Position numbers and translations under genes: made by a program. The notes under the pieces are model-generated. The model saw nothing but the letters and a program-made list of their open reading frames with translations, was not told the origin of the DNA and searched no databases. Below, piece after piece: positions 32,233 to 35,198 of a DNA stretch of 35,198 nt; position 1 is the first letter of the stretch, and every line of letters begins with the position of its first letter. Source of the stretch: Gamarada debralockiae (lineage: Eukaryota; Ascomycota; Leotiomycetes; Helotiales; Hyphodiscaceae); the NCBI GenBank assembly GCA_002803225.1, contig NXFV01001153.1, forward strand, positions 1 through 35,198, given 5' to 3'.

Positions 32233-33862
32233 ATGCCTGGCGTTGTGCCGCCACAGGTTGACCTCTACCTAGCCGGTGTTGACAAGCCGCAGGATGAATC
32301 TAAACCACCTACTCAGGGAGCTGAAACCGACGTCGTTCTTGCGGATGCATCACCTGTATCTCAATCCCAAACCCATCAGAAAAATCTCTTGCGACATTGG
32401 GGAATGCTTTGGCCCCTCATCTTCTCTCTGATAGCAGCAGGAATAGCCATCTTCCTACAGGCTTTGTCTCCAACTCCGAGCATCTCTCCCCGGGACTACG
32501 CAGCTCGAACAAAGCGCGTTCTCTCCACATTCCCACTGATCGACGGCCACAACGACCTCCCGTACCTGATCCGCGTCGAGCTGAAGAATCAAATTTACCC
32601 AGAACGATTCACCTTCGATCAGGGACTTCTGAGCCATACTGACATGAAGAAGATGCGGCAAGGCATGATGGGAGGCCAGTTTTGGAGCGTTTACATGCCC
32701 TGTTCAGAGATTGAGGGTATTGAGATTGATGACCCCACAGTATGTCCAGCCGAATCAAATTAAGGATCTAAGATGGAATGAGTCTGACACACTTGCAGTG
32801 GGCTGTCCGTGATGCCTTGGAGCAGATTGACGTTGCTAAACGCTTCATCAACAAATACACAGAGACATTTAAATACTGCGAGACTGCAGCCTGCGCACGT
32901 ACTGCTTTTAAATCAGGAAGCATTGCGAGCATGCTAGGAATTGAGGCAAGTCTTCCACCACCTTTGAACTGTATACACCTGACGCAGCCTCGCGTTAAAA
33001 GGGCGGCCATTTGGTGGGTAACTCACTTGCTTCACTGCGCCAAATGTATGACCTTGGTGCACGATATCTCACCACAACACACAACTGCGACAACGCCTTC
33101 GGCACGGCGTGGAACACCGTTGCCTCTGGTGGCGAAGACACCGGTCTGACGCCTTTCGGCCATGAGTACGTGAAGGAGATGAACAGATTAGGCATGATGA
33201 TCGACTTATCACACGTATCTCAGCAAACAATGCGGGATGTCTTAGGAGTGACCTCTGCACCAGTTATATTCTCTCATTCCAGCGCATACGGCGTGAATCC
33301 GCACCTAAGAAACGTACCGGATGACGTGCTACGCGGCGTTAAGCAGAATGGTGGAATTGTGATGGTGAACTTTCTGACAAGGTTTCTAAATATGAAGAAC
33401 CCAGACTTGGCTACTGTACATGACGTTGTGGACCATATCATGCATATTGTGAGGATTACGGGGTGGGAACATGTTGGGCTTGGCTCTGATTTTGATGGTA
33501 CGCCTGAGATGCCTCACGGTCTGGAGGTGAGTATTCATAGTCTTTGATCCACCCTTAATTGCCAAAGTGATACTCGTGCGGAATAATTGTCTGGCGAATA
33601 GGACGTTTCGAAATATCCCCAACTAATAGCACTTGTCATGGAACGCGGCGCTACAGATGAACAAATCCGTCTCCTTGCTGGCGAAAACATACTGCGTGTA
33701 TGGGAAGCAGTGGAGAAAGTTGGAAAATCCATTCAGCTCATGGGCACTAAACCAAATGAGGAGACTTGGGAGGGTAGAAAGTGGTGGAGGAGTAACAGGG
33801 ACTTGCCGTGCATGTTTCGGGATAGTAGAGGTAGGAGAATACCGGGGCGAACGATAGATTGA
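32233..33862 (+). CDS. Membrane-anchored dipeptidase (peptidase family M19)
   Basis: Four exons: 32233-32739, 32799-32945, 33002-33526 and 33602-33862, giving 479 residues. A short cytosolic N-terminus is followed by one membrane segment (about 58-78), making a type II membrane protein with the catalytic domain outside the cytosol. Zinc ligands of the renal-dipeptidase family are present: His106 and Asp108 (DGHNDLP), bridging Glu218 (GIE then GGH), His289 (DLSHVS) and His310 (FSHSS). The enzyme should hydrolyse dipeptides with two Zn ions. Intron 2 has a GC donor directly after the Glu218 codon; introns 1 and 3 use GTATGT and GTGAGT. M19 enzymes also occur in epidithiodiketopiperazine clusters, but none of the other genes of such a cluster is visible here. 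Confidence 0.92.
32946..33001 (+). other. GC-AG intron of the dipeptidase
   Basis: The 56-nt intron starts GCAAGT after GAG and ends AAAAG. It joins the bridging Glu codon to GGC GGC CAT, restoring the conserved Glu-Gly-Gly-His. No GT donor nearby keeps the frame. Confidence 0.85.
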
Positions 33863-34379
33863 AGAACAGGTACAACGGAGGGCTCACTTGAAAATTCACT
33901 TGAAAATTTACTTGCAGAATGCTCGAGTGCATCCGAGTGATCTATGTATTGTGTCACAAATCTAACTGAGGCCATCTGATAAATAGCAAAAGAAGGGAGG
34001 TTTATTCCACGAGCTTGTTCCACTGATTTAGGTTAAATTCAGCATCTTGACAGAATCCACGCCTTCAGGTCACCTCGGGATAAATTTAACCAAAGGTATT
34101 CAGACACAGCAACAATCGAATGTAACAAGAGTGTATTTATACTAATTAAATGTGAGTACAATAAAAATGAACCAATTGCTCGATTCGGAACGTGGGATAT
34201 ATCCAAAAGCTGCCCGCTTCCATTATCCTTCGACCCTATGCCAAGTTGATGTCGGTGGTGGTGGATAGAGATAGATGTGGGAGTAAAAAGTCGATGCAGG
34301 GACAAAGTCATCGGAAGTGCCAGGGACACCAGGATGCAATGCTAAGATTTCTCCGGATTCCAACTAAGGCTAGTCACAT
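33863..34379. other. Gap between dipeptidase and repeat-protein gene
   Basis: This is the shared 3' region of two convergent genes. It contains a 12-base tandem repeat at 33884-33914. No coding sequence is supported. Confidence 0.55.
33884..33914. repeat. Short tandem repeat
   Basis: TCACTTGAAAAT occurs twice head to tail, followed by a partial third copy (TTACTTG). It lies just after the dipeptidase stop codon, probably in its 3' untranslated region. Confidence 0.7.
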
Positions 34380-35198
34380 CTAGTTTCTTCCCAGAGGAGT
34401 TGGGCTGCAGCCAATGAGAACGGCGGTGGCAGATGGAAAGAGTGAGAGGGGTGTCTTGTCGATAGTAATCGCTGGGCCACCAGGAATCAAAGTCTGAGTT
34501 CCAATGACATAATCTCCGTGGGAGTCGGTCTTGTAAACGGATCCATGGAAGGTGAATGGCGCTCCAACCTTCTGTGTCTCTACGGCAGGGGTAGTGACTG
34601 GAGCAGCGGGAAGAGGAGTTGGATGCTCATTAACCATTATAGCTGTAGCAGATGGAAACAACGATAACGGAGTATTCTTGACGGTGATTGCTGGCCCACC
34701 CGGGATCAGTGTTTGTCCAAAGATAGGGTAATTGCCATCAGCATTCGCAGTGAAGACCGCGCCATCAAAAGTGATCACAGGTAGGCTACGACGGTAGATG
34801 CCGGCTTGGTGGTTGGTTTGAGTCTGGGCTACGGCTAGAGGTGTCGCTACTCCATTGATTTTGACTGCTGTGGCAGACGGAAAGAGTGAGAGGGGCGTGT
34901 TGTCAACGGTGATTGGAGCACCGCCCGGACTCAGGGTCTTTTCATCGACAATAAATTGATCTTCGGAATTGGCAGTGTATGTCGTACCTTTGAAAGTAAG
35001 GCAAGGAAGATTTTTGTCTGCGGATACCACCTTAGGTGCCGGTGTGATTATTGGCGTAGATAATGGTTTGAGAGGAGTGCTGATTGGCGTAGACTCTACT
35101 CTAAGAGGAGTTACAATACCGTTAATGAGAATAGCAGTTGCCGATGGAAAGAGGGAGATTGGCGTATTATCCACGGTTATTGCTGCTCCGCCGGGAAC
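34380..35198 (-). CDS. Repeat-containing surface-type protein, C-terminal part only
   Basis: The frame is open from the window edge (35198) to a TAG at 34380, 272 residues; the N-terminus lies outside. It is built of units of about 80 residues. Each has a core close to PGGPAITVDNTPLSLFPSAT followed by A-[VI]-x-[IV]-N-G and a Pro/Thr-rich linker, then a strand-like segment such as TFDGAVFTANADGNYPIFGQ. Four copies of the PGG..SLFPSAT core and three of the second segment are visible. Similar PGG-x-AIT-v-x-gT-x-iSL repeats are common in secreted fungal wall or glycoprotein-like proteins, which I recall as a general pattern without a function. The linkers are low in charge and rich in Pro/Thr, consistent with O-glycosylation. 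It ends in TPLGRN with no GPI signal, so it may be secreted rather than anchored. Confidence 0.8.
   Translation of the reverse strand, partial: VPGGAAITVDNTPISLFPSATAILINGIVTPLRVESTPISTPLKPLSTPIITPAPKVVSADKNLPCLTFKGTTYTANSEDQFIVDEKTLSPGGAPITVDNTPLSLFPSATAVKINGVATPLAVAQTQTNHQAGIYRRSLPVITFDGAVFTANADGNYPIFGQTLIPGGPAITVKNTPLSLFPSATAIMVNEHPTPLPAAPVTTPAVETQKVGAPFTFHGSVYKTDSHGDYVIGTQTLIPGGPAITIDKTPLSLFPSATAVLIGCSPTPLGRN
34400..35198 (-). repeat. In-gene degenerate tandem repeat, about 80-residue units
   Basis: Four copies of the SLFPSAT core are spaced about 210-255 bases apart. The copies differ at the DNA level, so this is an old protein repeat rather than a recent DNA expansion. Confidence 0.75.

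Noticed and set aside
32233..33862. Dipeptidase considered as part of an epidithiodiketopiperazine cluster
   Set aside because: No NRPS, glutathione transferase, aminotransferase or thiol oxidase gene is visible nearby.

Overview
The window is genomic DNA from a filamentous ascomycete (Pezizomycotina; possibly Leotiomycetes, which is inference only). The reasons are short introns of about 45-75 nt with GTAAGT-type donors and CTAAC/CTGAC branch points, fungal-specific families (Zn2Cys6 regulators with the fungal C-terminal domain, a microsomal P450, a fungal type-B carboxylesterase), and a 7 kb block almost stripped of CpA and TpG. That last feature is the signature of repeat-induced point mutation (RIP), known only from this group of fungi.

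Layout. 1-7183: AT-rich, RIP-saturated dead repeat bounded by a perfect 55-bp inverted repeat. 7333-9269 (-): secreted carboxylesterase, 4 exons. 9270-10917: non-coding, with two inverted-repeat structures. About 10918-11860 (+): decayed GH27 alpha-galactosidase. 12972-13709: AT-rich element with inverted-repeat arms of about 100 bp. 15916-17672 (+): cytochrome P450, convergent with a Zn2Cys6 regulator at 18057-20118 (-). 20910-21413 (-): stranded C-terminus of a thioester reductase from an NRPS-like or PKS enzyme. 22294-23063 (-): frame-broken STAND-type N-terminal domain. 24911-26218 (-): DEAD-box helicase FAL1/eIF4A-III. It is divergent from 26512-28062 (+), splicing factor SF3a subunit 3 (Prp9/Sap61). 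28565-29308 (+): secreted orphan with a duplicated NFHPLG..GGHGPVV motif, tail-to-tail with a small candidate gene at 29313-29587 (-). 30055-31584 (+): dead Zn2Cys6 regulator. 32233-33862 (+): membrane-anchored M19 dipeptidase. 34380-35198 (-): C-terminal part of a surface-type repeat protein cut by the window edge.

How the genes fit together. The only clearly housekeeping block is FAL1 plus SF3a3, two RNA-processing factors sharing a 293-bp intergenic region. Around it lies an accessory, decaying landscape: P450 plus regulator, a reductase stub, an esterase, and several relics. It may be what remains of a small metabolic cluster, but no intact core synthase is present, so that is inference. 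Two introns (in FAL1 and in the dipeptidase) can only be placed in frame with a GC-AG donor. Gene models were read by eye from splice motifs and family conservation; no alignment or search was run.
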